Positions 51,422 through 59,547 of a DNA stretch of 64,000 nt are shown here, piece after piece (within the stretch, counting starts at the first letter, position 1; the number at the start of each line of letters is the position of its first letter). The stretch lies in contig JAHALR010000007.1 of the NCBI GenBank assembly GCA_018362895.1, positions 44,696-108,695 on the forward strand. Reading direction: 5' to 3'. The notes under the pieces are model-generated. The model made no database searches. It was not told the origin of the DNA and saw only the letters and a program-made list of their open reading frames with translations. The position numbers and the translations under genes are program-made. The DNA comes from Clostridium sp. (GTDB lineage: Bacteria > Cyanobacteriota > Vampirovibrionia > Gastranaerophilales > Gastranaerophilaceae).

Positions 51422-52306
51422 TTGGCAGTTAAGAAAACAAACTTGAAAACAAAACCACAGGTAACAACACCTGATTTACGAGTTGCGGAAGTTCCTAAAA
51501 AACCACTTACAAAACCGTATAACGACATTGATTTGAATAACTGGAAAGATTATTCTCACATCAAAACCGATACACTCTGGGAATTTCCCAATCGTGATAA
51601 AACAAACGGACACTCCTACGATTACCACGGAAACTACATCCCGCAAATTGCACAACAGCTTTATGAAAGATTCACAAAAAAAGGTGATGTTGTTTTAGAC
51701 ATGTTTTTTGGCTCAGGAACATCCGGAATTGAAGCTGTAAACATGAACAGAAGATGTATTGGTGTAGAACTTAAGCAGGAACTTGTGGATTATGTAAGCG
51801 AAAAATTTGACAAAAAAACACTTGTTACTGATGTAAATATCATCTGCGGAGATAGTGCCTCCTCTGACATAGGTCCTAAAATCCAGGACAGATTAGATGT
51901 TATGGGAAGAGAAAAAGCCCAGTTCCTTATGCTGCATCCTCCTTATGATGACATAATCAAGTTTTCAGACAAAAAAGAAGATCTTTCAAACTGTGCAACA
52001 ACAGAAGAATTTTATGATTTGTTTGAAGAAGTTGCAAGAAACGGTTTCGACAAACTGGAAAAAGGGAGATTTGCAGCACTCATAATCGGAGACAAATATG
52101 CAAAAGGACAGTATTATCCGTTAAGCTTCGGCTGTATGGAAAGAATGAACCGTGCCGGTTTCATTACAAAAGCAATTATCGTTAAAGATATCCAGGGCAA
52201 CGAAAAAGCAAAAGGCAAACAAGCAAACCTCTGGAGATACAGAGCTCTTTACGGCGGTTTTTACATATTCAAACACGAATATGTTATGGTATTCCAAAAA
52301 CCTTAG
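51422..52306 (+). CDS. Orphan DNA methyltransferase (N4/N6 type)
   Basis: 294 aa. A soluble N terminus with TDTLWEFPNRDKTNGHSYDY, then motif I VVLDMFFGSGTSGIEAV (SAM binding), then motif IV, which reads LHPPYDD instead of the usual (D/N/S)PP(Y/F). The end, GGFYIFKHEYVMVFQKP, is typical of this branch. It probably methylates exocyclic amino groups of A or C. No restriction enzyme is adjacent. I start at the TTG 51422, eight bases after GAGG; an ATG at 51359 is in frame but lies across the hairpin. Convergent with csaB, overlapping by four bases. Confidence 0.85.
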   Translation: MAVKKTNLKTKPQVTTPDLRVAEVPKKPLTKPYNDIDLNNWKDYSHIKTDTLWEFPNRDKTNGHSYDYHGNYIPQIAQQLYERFTKKGDVVLDMFFGSGTSGIEAVNMNRRCIGVELKQELVDYVSEKFDKKTLVTDVNIICGDSASSDIGPKIQDRLDVMGREKAQFLMLHPPYDDIIKFSDKKEDLSNCATTEEFYDLFEEVARNGFDKLEKGRFAALIIGDKYAKGQYYPLSFGCMERMNRAGFITKAIIVKDIQGNEKAKGKQANLWRYRALYGGFYIFKHEYVMVFQKP

Positions 52307-53331
52307 TTGTTAATTGCGTTTAAAATATTTTCAAAATCAAATCTGCAAGCTTTTACCTTTTCGTTAATCTTTGAAGTTTGCAGATTTTTTAATTCTTCAA
52401 ACAAAGACTCCAACATCTCAACATCTTCAAGATTTGAACAGGGCAGCTCAAAACGCTTTGCTATCTTTTCAACTTTTTCGTCATAACTCAAAGCAAGAGT
52501 AGGTATACCGTATTTTAAAGCCAAAAGACAGGCATGATATCTCATTCCGATTAAATAATCCAAATTCGAAAAAGATTGAACAGTCTGATCAATACTCAGA
52601 CCATTTAAAAGAACTGTTTTTATTTCAGGATTCACAAGTTTTAGCTGAGCCTCAAAGTGTTTGCATAAATCTAAGTCCAACGCATCCTGAAAAGAATAAA
52701 TATAAATTTCTTTGTCAGCAAAATTTGCATTAATCTGTCTGGCAAGTGCAAAAAGATACTTTTGAGACAATCCCTTCCACGAACGAAGCTGAACACCGAC
52801 TCTACCCATAGGAAGTTTTTCTCTCAAATCAAGATTCCACACAGGGTCAGAAACCAAATCGGGTTTAAGATTCCAGCCTCTTAAACGAAACAGGCTCTTT
52901 TCATCCCTTACGGTAATATATGTGCATTTCCTCAAAAGAAACTTTGTAATCAATTTGCCAATCGGATTTTTAATAGGACCTATTCCCTGAGCAAAGATTA
53001 TTACCTTCTTTTTAAACCTCAAGGCTGTATATATTACAAACAAATAATACAATAAACTTTTCAAACTTGTTGAATCCTGAAGCAGGCTGCCGCCTCCGCT
53101 AATTAAAACATCAGTGTTTTTTAAGGCTTCGATAACCTTTGAAATTGCAAAAGTATAAACTGACTGCACACCAAGGGCCAAACCTGTTTTTTCAGGATTT
53201 TTCGAAAAAACGGTAACATGAAAATCATGAGACTTGAGCTCTTTAGCAAGAACCTTCAAAATTGCCTCATCACCGAAATTATCAAAGCCGTAATATCCTG
53301 ATACAGCAATAGTTTTAAAATTATTCTTCAT
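52303..53331 (-). CDS. csaB: Polysaccharide pyruvyl transferase CsaB-like
   Basis: 342 aa. The start (K)TIAVSGYYGFDNFGDEAILKVL is the hallmark of CsaB, followed by VLISGGGSLLQDSTS and the C-terminal GMRYHACLLALKYGIPTLAL motif. CsaB adds pyruvate ketals to cell-wall polysaccharide that anchors SLH-domain proteins in Gram-positive bacteria and some cyanobacteria. Of three in-frame ATGs (53355, 53343, 53331) I choose the last, closest to the family start. The upstream kinase gene stop lies at 53336-53338, overlapping the earlier candidates. Confidence 0.88.
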   Translation of the reverse strand: MKNNFKTIAVSGYYGFDNFGDEAILKVLAKELKSHDFHVTVFSKNPEKTGLALGVQSVYTFAISKVIEALKNTDVLISGGGSLLQDSTSLKSLLYYLFVIYTALRFKKKVIIFAQGIGPIKNPIGKLITKFLLRKCTYITVRDEKSLFRLRGWNLKPDLVSDPVWNLDLREKLPMGRVGVQLRSWKGLSQKYLFALARQINANFADKEIYIYSFQDALDLDLCKHFEAQLKLVNPEIKTVLLNGLSIDQTVQSFSNLDYLIGMRYHACLLALKYGIPTLALSYDEKVEKIAKRFELPCSNLEDVEMLESLFEELKNLQTSKINEKVKACRFDFENILNAINN

Positions 53332-53335
53332 TTCT

Positions 53336-54271
53336 TTATCCATAATAGGCTGCATACACCTGTTCTTTGTAAGGAGTCGACTTTATCGCTCCCATTCCTT
53401 TACATTGAAGACCGGCATCAATAGAGGCAAGTTTTGCTGCTTCAAAAGGTGTCATTCCGGAATTTAAACCGTGCAGGAAAGCTCCGTTAAATGCATCACC
53501 TGAACCGGTTGAATCAACAATTTCGTCCGTCCAGAATTTGACAAAAGTTATATCTCCCTCAAAACCGACAAAATAACCTCTGTCCTTTGCTGATTTAACA
53601 ACAATAGTCTTTATTCCCTTATCCCAAAAATATTTAATACATTTGTCAGGTGAATCCATGTCAAACAGTTTTTCAACATCATGTTCCAAACTCAAAAATA
53701 AAATATCAATGTACTGCTCTATTTCTTCAAAGGCATCCTTGGCATCATCCGAGCCCCATAATCTGCAATCAAAATTCGGATCATAAGCAGTTGCCATTTT
53801 TTGTTCCGATGCAAGTTTAAAAGCTTTTTTGACAGCTTCTTTAGCAGCAAGAGAAAGTGACTGGGTTATTCCTGTTGAATATACAACATCCGCACTCAAA
53901 ATATAATCTGAACTAATGTCATCAATTGAGAGTTTTGTTGCAGCAGTTTTTTTTCTATAATAAACAAACTCTTTTTCAGCACATTCAGGATGACCGATAA
54001 AATATACCCCGTTAAAACCGTCAATCAGCTTTACCTGAGAAATATCCAACCCCTCAGACTGCCAGCTGTCCAACAAAAACTCCCTAAATGGATCATTGCC
54101 GACTCTTGTGATATATCCTGCTTTTGAGCCTAGTCTCATCGCCGCAACAGCTGTACACAATGTGTCACCGCCATAATATTTATCAAGCGTTTGTGCATAA
54201 GCAAGACTCTCGCTGCTGGAGAGTTCAATCAGGCTTTCGCCTATGGTTATAATATCTAATTTATCACCCAT
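53336..54271 (-). CDS. PfkB-family sugar kinase, 2-keto-3-deoxygluconate kinase-like
   Basis: 311 aa. Ribokinase/PfkB fold: an N-terminal GGDTLCTAVAAMRLGSKAGYITRVG motif, ATP-site GSGDAFNGAF with the catalytic Asp, and DPNFDCRLW. The overall pattern suits the KdgK branch (2-keto-3-deoxygluconate) but the sugar cannot be assigned firmly; no partner Entner-Doudoroff gene is adjacent. It lies directly upstream of csaB, separated by at most a few bases, so they may be cotranscribed. Confidence 0.88.
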   Translation of the reverse strand: MGDKLDIITIGESLIELSSSESLAYAQTLDKYYGGDTLCTAVAAMRLGSKAGYITRVGNDPFREFLLDSWQSEGLDISQVKLIDGFNGVYFIGHPECAEKEFVYYRKKTAATKLSIDDISSDYILSADVVYSTGITQSLSLAAKEAVKKAFKLASEQKMATAYDPNFDCRLWGSDDAKDAFEEIEQYIDILFLSLEHDVEKLFDMDSPDKCIKYFWDKGIKTIVVKSAKDRGYFVGFEGDITFVKFWTDEIVDSTGSGDAFNGAFLHGLNSGMTPFEAAKLASIDAGLQCKGMGAIKSTPYKEQVYAAYYG

Positions 54272-54327
54272 GATTTTTACCTATGATGAATCTAGCATAA
54301 ATAATAGCCGGGGGTCAAATCTTATTA

Positions 54328-54399
54328 TTAAGAAATATTAAGAGAGTATATACAAATTTAGCAATTTTATTAAAAGTATATACTTTATATATATACGAG
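54328..54399 (+). promoter_or_regulatory. GCAATT-N18-TTATAT promoter-like element with TTAAGA tandem repeat
   Basis: TTAAGA at 54328-54333 and 54338-54343, GCAATT at 54361-54366, TTATAT at 54385-54390 and ACGAG at 54395-54399. It precedes the ATG at 54424 by 33 bases. Confidence 0.65.
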
Positions 54400-54423
54400 A
54401 GTAAATTACAAAGAGAGGCAATT

Positions 54424-55449
54424 ATGGGACTTAATGATTACCAAAAAAAATTACCGGATTCAACCGGAACTGGAAATCCAAGTAACAATTTCAACAGACC
54501 GCCAATCTCTGTTAGAAAAGGTGATACCAGCATGCAAGGCTGGAGAGGCACAACTTCTTACGGTAATATACTCAATGGCACAGCTGGAGTGGACTGGAAC
54601 ACTCAGTATACAAACTGGTCATTAGACTCCGGTTCATCAACAGCATCTAAAGCTGAAAAAATTGCGAATGCCGTTTCTATCTTTGGAATGGTTACAACAG
54701 GCGTAACCACAGGTTTAGCTGTCGCAGCAGGTATAGCTACAATTGTTCAAAACAACAAAGAAGCTAAAAAAGCAGCCGCTGCATCAGGAGATGTAACCTC
54801 AGCAGCTGATGTAGCTTGCAATAATGCAAAAAGTCTTTCAAAATCAACTGACATCGATGCATTAAGAACAGCATCAGATAGTCTTGACACACAAATCAAT
54901 TCTCTTGAACAAAGACAAAGTGAAATAGATATTCCGGCAGCAGAACAAAAAGTCAAAACACTTGAAGCAAATAAAAAAGCATATTCATCACAAAAGAAAA
55001 AAGTTGAAGGTGCTGAAAAGAAATTTGCTGATGCAGTAAACGACTACACAGACTTGAAAAATAAACTTGACAAAATGAAACCTGAAGATGAAGGCTACTC
55101 AGCATTAAAAGCACAGGTTGACAATGCGGAAAAAACAATGCAAGAACTCAAACGTTCCTTGGACAAAGAAAAAGAAACATTAGACGGAATGGAAAATCCT
55201 TCTGATCAGGATATTGAAAATGCAAAGGCTGATTTGAGACAACAAAAATCAGACAAAAGTAAAATCCCTGGACAATTAAAAAAATTACAAGAACAAAAAA
55301 GACTGATTGACAACAGAATCGAAGCTCTTGAAAAAGCCGACGAAAAAAGTACTGAAGAAGAAAGTACACAGTCTGCACCGGCAACATCCGTAACATCTAA
55401 TCCGGTTTCATCAGGAAATGTCTTTTCAGGAATTCGCAGACCACAATAA
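54424..55449 (+). CDS. Coiled-coil protein with a Gly/Ala hydrophobic stretch
   Basis: 341 aa, not recognised. The N-terminal 70 residues are polar. A hydrophobic Ala/Gly segment (about 82-110, VSIFGMVTTGVTTGLAVAAG) is followed by a long Lys/Glu/Asp-rich coiled coil (about 140-315). The end reads SSGNVFSGIRRPQ. The layout resembles that of the Gln-rich protein at 34830, and both have the same promoter type. No signal peptide. AGAGAGGCAATT supplies the ribosome site for ATG 54424. Function unknown. Confidence 0.8.
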   Translation: MGLNDYQKKLPDSTGTGNPSNNFNRPPISVRKGDTSMQGWRGTTSYGNILNGTAGVDWNTQYTNWSLDSGSSTASKAEKIANAVSIFGMVTTGVTTGLAVAAGIATIVQNNKEAKKAAAASGDVTSAADVACNNAKSLSKSTDIDALRTASDSLDTQINSLEQRQSEIDIPAAEQKVKTLEANKKAYSSQKKKVEGAEKKFADAVNDYTDLKNKLDKMKPEDEGYSALKAQVDNAEKTMQELKRSLDKEKETLDGMENPSDQDIENAKADLRQQKSDKSKIPGQLKKLQEQKRLIDNRIEALEKADEKSTEEESTQSAPATSVTSNPVSSGNVFSGIRRPQ

Positions 55450-55505
55450 TTCATAACAAATTGAAACATTAGATTACAAACAATTGTATTTAATAAATAT
55501 TTAAT

Positions 55506-55565
55506 ATATCCTTTAAATACAGGCTAAACAAGCCCCAACTAGAAAATACGGGTGTTAAAGGATAT
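55506..55565 (+). promoter_or_regulatory. Leader pairing that could mask the minC start
   Basis: ATATCCTTTAA (55506-55516) is a perfect complement of TTAAAGGATAT (55555-55565), which holds the AAAGG ribosome site and the A and T of the minC ATG. Between them a small GGCT/AGCC hairpin (55522-55534) forms, so a compact branched fold is possible. Confidence 0.5.
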
Positions 55566-56634
55566 GGATTTGAATAAAAGATACATTATTGACTTGTCTC
55601 AGGCTCAATCTCCTGCTGACATTGTTTTTGAGTTGAGTACAATTATCGAAAAAGAAGAAGCTGCGAACAAGAGAATATGGCTAAAGCTAGGCAATATTAC
55701 TCTCAACCAGTCACAACTTTTGAGCATAAATTCGCTGATTAGCAGTATAAATTCTACACTGTCACTTGTTGAATCAGAATCTCAACAGACAGAACTGGCG
55801 GCTGCAACTCTTGGGATAAGCACAAAAGATGTTGAAGAAGAGCTTCAGGAAGAACTTCAAGAAATGGAAGCAAATTCTTCACATGCCGTTGAAGATGAGC
55901 CGTCTGAACAATATATTCCAATGACTGACCATCTCGAAGAAGAAGATGATGATGATGATGAAAAAAAATCTGAAGAGGAAAAAGAAGAATCAAAAGAACA
56001 AGAAAACAGTCAACCTGTCTCTTCTGAAGAAAAAGTAGAAGATGAACTCGAAGCAGAAACAGTTGTAGAAGCTGAAAATACCGAAGAAACAAACAAGACA
56101 GAAGAAAATGAAGAAATTCAAACTCAATTAGACAGCATATTTGATTCAGAAACAAAGCTTGAAAACATACTTAACGAAGACAAAGAAATCAATGAGATGA
56201 AAAACTGGCCTTTAACAAAGGAAGGCAGCGAGTTTGAAATTCCCGAAGAAGTTATGACTGACGAAGACTATGAAATTCTTCAGATGAGTACTCAATACCA
56301 CAAACAAACAGTCCGTTCGGGTCAGGTAATCAAATCTAACGGCAACGTTGTGATAATTGGAGACTGTCACCCCGGGTGCGAAATTCATGCAGCAGGTGAC
56401 ATAACGGTATGGGGTATTTTAGGCGGAATTGCTCATGCAGGCTGCAACGGAAACACAAAAGCAAGAATAAGAGCGCTGAATTTGAATGCCATTCAATTAA
56501 GAATTGCAGACTCTTTTGCAAGAAGACCTGACCACATAAAAAATATTTATGTTGAAAAATCAAACACTTTTACTCCGGAAGAAGCAAGAAACATTAACGG
56601 AAGTATCGTCATTTTAAAAATTAATGATAAATAA
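55564..56634 (+). CDS. minC: Septum site-determining protein MinC
   Basis: 356 aa. The N-terminal part (about 1-80) is a weak MinC N-domain. Residues about 100-200 are a long acidic, Glu-rich linker. The C-terminal MinC domain (about 240-356) is clear: VRSGQVIKSNGNVVIIGDCHPGCEI, then GDITVWGILGGIAHAG and LNAIQLRIAD. MinC inhibits FtsZ ring formation away from midcell and is recruited by MinD. The ATG at 55564 lies close to AAAGG; a GTG at 55552 or TTG at 55570 are alternatives. First gene of minC-minD-minE, the same order as in cyanobacteria. Confidence 0.93.
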   Translation: MDLNKRYIIDLSQAQSPADIVFELSTIIEKEEAANKRIWLKLGNITLNQSQLLSINSLISSINSTLSLVESESQQTELAAATLGISTKDVEEELQEELQEMEANSSHAVEDEPSEQYIPMTDHLEEEDDDDDEKKSEEEKEESKEQENSQPVSSEEKVEDELEAETVVEAENTEETNKTEENEEIQTQLDSIFDSETKLENILNEDKEINEMKNWPLTKEGSEFEIPEEVMTDEDYEILQMSTQYHKQTVRSGQVIKSNGNVVIIGDCHPGCEIHAAGDITVWGILGGIAHAGCNGNTKARIRALNLNAIQLRIADSFARRPDHIKNIYVEKSNTFTPEEARNINGSIVILKINDK

Positions 56635-56673
56635 ACAAAATAATCAGAGAAAGAGAATAGGAGCACACATAAT

Positions 56674-57486
56674 ATGACAGGGCGAGTAATTGTAATTACT
56701 TCAGGCAAAGGCGGTGTAGGCAAGACTACAACCAGTGCCAACATTGGAACTGCGCTCGGCAAAAGCGGAGCCAGTGTAGTTTTGATAGATACAGATATAG
56801 GGCTGAGAAACCTTGATTTACTTCTCGGACTCGAAAACAGAATCGTTTACACTCTTGTAGATGTTGTTGAAGAAAGATGTAAGCTAAAACAAGCACTTGT
56901 TAAAGACAAAAAAAACCCGAATCTTTGTCTTCTTGCAGCTGCACAAACAAGAGACAAATCAGCGGTGACAGCTGAACAACTCAAGGAAATATGCGAACAG
57001 CTTAAAGAAGATTTTGACTATATTCTTGTAGACTGCCCGGCAGGCATCGAAGACGGTTTCAAAACAGCTATTTCAGGTGCATCAGAAGCTATCGTTGTTA
57101 CGACCCCAGAAATGTCCGCAGTAAGAGATGCTGACAGAATCATAGGGCTCCTTGAAGCAAAAGAAGAAATATCTTCATATAGATTACTCGTTAACAGAGT
57201 CAGACCGAATATGATTGAGGCAAATGACATGATGAGTGTTGAAGATGTAGTTGACATTCTTTCTTGTGACCTGATTGGCATAATTCCTGAGGATACAGGC
57301 ATTATTACTTCTACAAACAGAGGCGAGCCGATTGTAAATGATGAAAATTCAATGGCAGGAAAAGCTTATATGAACGTTGCCAGACGTATTCAAGGCGAGG
57401 ACGTTCCATTTCTTGATATAAATGAACCCAAAGGATTTGCTGCACTCGTTGCAAAAGTAAAAAAATTCTTTGGAGCTAAAGGGTAG
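56674..57486 (+). CDS. minD: Septum site-determining ATPase MinD
   Basis: 270 aa. The deviant Walker A motif GKGGVGKTT (11-19) and IDTDIGLRNLDLLLGLE follow the MinD pattern, with VDCPAGIEDGF in the middle. The C-terminal amphipathic helix, ending AALVAKVKKFFGAKG, is the membrane-targeting sequence. MinD dimerises on ATP binding, recruits MinC to the membrane and is released by MinE. AGGAG precedes its ATG. It follows minC by 39 bases and precedes minE by 11. Confidence 0.97.
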   Translation: MTGRVIVITSGKGGVGKTTTSANIGTALGKSGASVVLIDTDIGLRNLDLLLGLENRIVYTLVDVVEERCKLKQALVKDKKNPNLCLLAAAQTRDKSAVTAEQLKEICEQLKEDFDYILVDCPAGIEDGFKTAISGASEAIVVTTPEMSAVRDADRIIGLLEAKEEISSYRLLVNRVRPNMIEANDMMSVEDVVDILSCDLIGIIPEDTGIITSTNRGEPIVNDENSMAGKAYMNVARRIQGEDVPFLDINEPKGFAALVAKVKKFFGAKG

Positions 57487-57497
57487 GAGGAGCAAAA

Positions 57498-58070
57498 ATG
57501 AAAGAAAATATATTCAGCAGCTTCTACTCAAAAGTAATGAGCTTCTTCACATCAGGTAAAGAAGAAAGCGAATCAGCTAGAGACACCGCATCAAACAGGC
57601 TTAAACTTGTACTTATGCAAGACCGCTCAAATCTTGACGGCGCCACTATGCAAAAAATGAGAGAACAATTGATTACAGTAATTTCAAAATATATTGAAAT
57701 TGACACAGAAGCACTTGACTTAAACCTTGAAGGCGACGGAGAAGAAATCGCTCTTATGCTCAACATTCCTGTTATCAGAGCAAGAACTCCTGAAGAAATA
57801 GCAGAAATAGAAGCAGAAGAAGAAAAAGCAAAAGAATCAGAACATACGGAAAAAGAAACTGACGAAGAATCAGAAAACAATGATGAAGAAACGTCAGAAG
57901 AAGCTGACTCTGATGAAGAACAGACAGAAGAAGAAAATTCTGAAAATCAAGAAGAAGCTGAACAAGAAATTCCGGAGTCTCAACAAGAACAAGACAACAC
58001 AGAAAGTGTTGAAGATTCAGAACCTCAGCATAAAAGCAAGAATCAAAATAAACAAAACAAACAAAAATAA
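57498..58070 (+). CDS. minE: MinE with a long acidic C-terminal extension
   Basis: 190 aa, about twice the normal 85-100. Residues 1-95 are a recognisable MinE: amphipathic N-terminal segment, the contact helix with SNRLKLVLMQDRSNL, and topological-specificity part EQLITVISKYIEID...LNIPV. From about residue 95 to 175 the chain becomes almost pure Glu/Ser/Asp/Gln (low complexity), then ends in a basic HKSKNQNKQNKQK. The 3' end is frame-intact, so the tail is real sequence. Shine-Dalgarno AGGAGGAG precedes the ATG. Confidence 0.92.
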   Translation: MKENIFSSFYSKVMSFFTSGKEESESARDTASNRLKLVLMQDRSNLDGATMQKMREQLITVISKYIEIDTEALDLNLEGDGEEIALMLNIPVIRARTPEEIAEIEAEEEKAKESEHTEKETDEESENNDEETSEEADSDEEQTEEENSENQEEAEQEIPESQQEQDNTESVEDSEPQHKSKNQNKQNKQK

Positions 58071-58082
58071 TTTTAACAAACA

Positions 58083-58130
58083 AAAAATCGAAGCTCCCAA
58101 ACAAAATGACCCCAGGGGGCTTCGATTTTT
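58083..58130 (+). terminator. Intrinsic terminator of the min operon
   Basis: A 16-base stem (58083-58098 with 58115-58130, one G-T pair) with a T-run on the plus strand. It lies 12 bases after minE. Confidence 0.9.
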
Positions 58131-58176
58131 ATTAAAAATTTGTTATACTGTTTCATTATAAGCAAGGAAAAATAAC

Positions 58177-58698
58177 GTGTCTGATGATAGAAACAAGCCG
58201 AGAATAAAAAATGCACTCGACTACAAAAGAAGCAGCTCCTCACACTCTTCAGGTGGCAATCTTGAATTTTCTTATAATACAGAAAAACTCAAAGAAGAAA
58301 ACAAATATCGTGTGCAAGGAGAAGCCTTCCCTAAAACCATAAACGGTTTCAACTGGGGTGCCTGCATTCTTCCATTTATCTGGGGACCATTTAACAACTG
58401 CCCAATTGCACTTTTGAGCCTGGTTTTTGGCTTCATTCCCTGGATAGGCTGGCTTCTGGCAATCGTATTTTCACTCTATTGCGGAATAAAAGGCAACGAA
58501 TGGGCCTGGGAAAATAAAGAATGGAAAAGTCTTAATGAATTTCATGCAACACAGCGAAAATGGGCAGCCTGGGCAGTTGGCATTGAAGCAACAATAATAA
58601 TCGGAGTTTCAACAATCATATTTATTACAATACAAGTAATCGGAAACTATGGATCTGATGAACAACTCTATCAACTACAATCAATATTAGGAATATAA
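58177..58698 (+). CDS. Conserved membrane protein (FNWGA...GNEWAW type)
   Basis: 173 aa. A polar N terminus of 60 residues is followed by GFNWGACILPFIWG, a second hydrophobic stretch, the motif GIKGNEWAWENKEWKSLNEF and a C-terminal membrane helix. I associate this pattern with widespread DUF2628-like small membrane proteins, function unknown. It begins with GTG at 58177 after AAGGAAAAATAAC. A perfect palindromic terminator follows. Confidence 0.8.
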   Translation: MSDDRNKPRIKNALDYKRSSSSHSSGGNLEFSYNTEKLKEENKYRVQGEAFPKTINGFNWGACILPFIWGPFNNCPIALLSLVFGFIPWIGWLLAIVFSLYCGIKGNEWAWENKEWKSLNEFHATQRKWAAWAVGIEATIIIGVSTIIFITIQVIGNYGSDEQLYQLQSILGI

Positions 58699-58705
58699 CA
58701 AATAT

Positions 58706-58737
58706 AAAAGACCTTCAAAATATTTTGAAGGTCTTTT
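58706..58737. terminator. Bidirectional terminator closing the ribosomal operon
   Basis: The 32-base perfect palindrome AAAAGACCTTCAAAAT plus its complement, with T-runs both ways. It stands between the convergent 58177 gene and rplR. Confidence 0.9.
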
Positions 58738-58759
58738 AGTCTATAACCTAAAAATAAAA

Positions 58760-59128
58760 CTAGAAGTTTAAACCAGCTTCTCTAGCGGCATCAGCCAGAG
58801 CAGAAACTCTACCGTGATAGAGGAAACCACCTCTGTCAAATACACAATCTTTAACACCAGCTTTAAGAGCTTTTTGAGCAACAGCTTCACCAACAATTTT
58901 AGCTGCTTCAATGTTTCCGCCGTGACCCAATTTTTCTCTCAAGTCTTTATCGATAGAAGAAGCTGAACAGATAGTAACTTTATTTACATCATCAATAACC
59001 TGAGCATAAATATGTTTAGTACTTCTGTATACAGCAAGTCTCGGACATTCAGGAACACCGCTGATTTTCTTTCTAACTCTGATGTGTCTTCTTCTGTTTT
59101 GTTCTTTTCTGTTTTTTGTTTTAATCAT
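58760..59128 (-). CDS. rplR: 50S ribosomal protein L18
   Basis: 122 aa. It binds 5S rRNA. Typical segments: RRHIRVRKKISG, RLAVYRSTKHIYAQVIDD, AGVKDCVFDRGGFLYHGRV and the end ALADAAREAGLNF. GAAAGGAAAGAAAA supplies the ribosome site. It is the last gene of the minus-strand ribosomal cluster; the usual next gene rpsE is missing, a terminator follows, and the neighbour is unrelated. Confidence 0.97.
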   Translation of the reverse strand: MIKTKNRKEQNRRRHIRVRKKISGVPECPRLAVYRSTKHIYAQVIDDVNKVTICSASSIDKDLREKLGHGGNIEAAKIVGEAVAQKALKAGVKDCVFDRGGFLYHGRVSALADAAREAGLNF

Positions 59129-59218
59129 TTTTCTTTCCTTTCACCCGAACCTTCTTTTTACAGCAATTGATTTTATTCAACTAACCTGAAAGGGTTCATC
59201 TGGGCTTTGTTTATCTTA

Positions 59219-59539
59219 TTATGCGTTAGTATCCAATATCAGTTCGACTTTCGATTGATTTACATAATCCTGTCCGAGTTTTTTATCTAAGTGATCGAAC
59301 AAACTACATAAAAACCAAGGATTATCAACTGATGAACTTACACGAATTCCCTTATCTTCAAGTTTTTTATTTGATTTAGTTACCGAGAAATAATCTAAAG
59401 TAGAAACATCTACTGAACCTGCCAATGGGAGATGCTCATTGATAAATTTTCTCGCTTCGTCTGCTTTACGGTCAATATCTTCTGACTTAGTTCCGGCAGG
59501 AAAACGAATATCATAAATACCTGAAAAAGAAACTCTCAT
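59219..59539 (-). CDS. Unknown 106-aa protein inserted between rplF and rplR
   Basis: Not recognised. It begins MRVSFSGIYDIRFPAGTKSE and continues with a mixed alpha/beta pattern (IDRKADEARKFINEHLPL, SVDVSTLDYFSV, WFLCSLFDHLDKKLG), with no membrane segment or signal. The SFSG start echoes the SFK(A/G) motif of other lineage-specific proteins in the window. It is on the same strand as the ribosomal genes: its ATG (59539) lies eight bases after the rplF stop and 90 bases separate it from rplR. The codon style does not look foreign. It is not a ribosomal protein known to me. Confidence 0.8.
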   Translation of the reverse strand: MRVSFSGIYDIRFPAGTKSEDIDRKADEARKFINEHLPLAGSVDVSTLDYFSVTKSNKKLEDKGIRVSSSVDNPWFLCSLFDHLDKKLGQDYVNQSKVELILDTNA

Positions 59540-59547
59540 GTTAGTTC

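Noticed and set aside
57880..58161. A Lys/Asn-rich ORF overlapping the minE tail
   Set aside because: A frame shadow of the GAA-rich acidic tail, with no ribosome site, running through the terminator.
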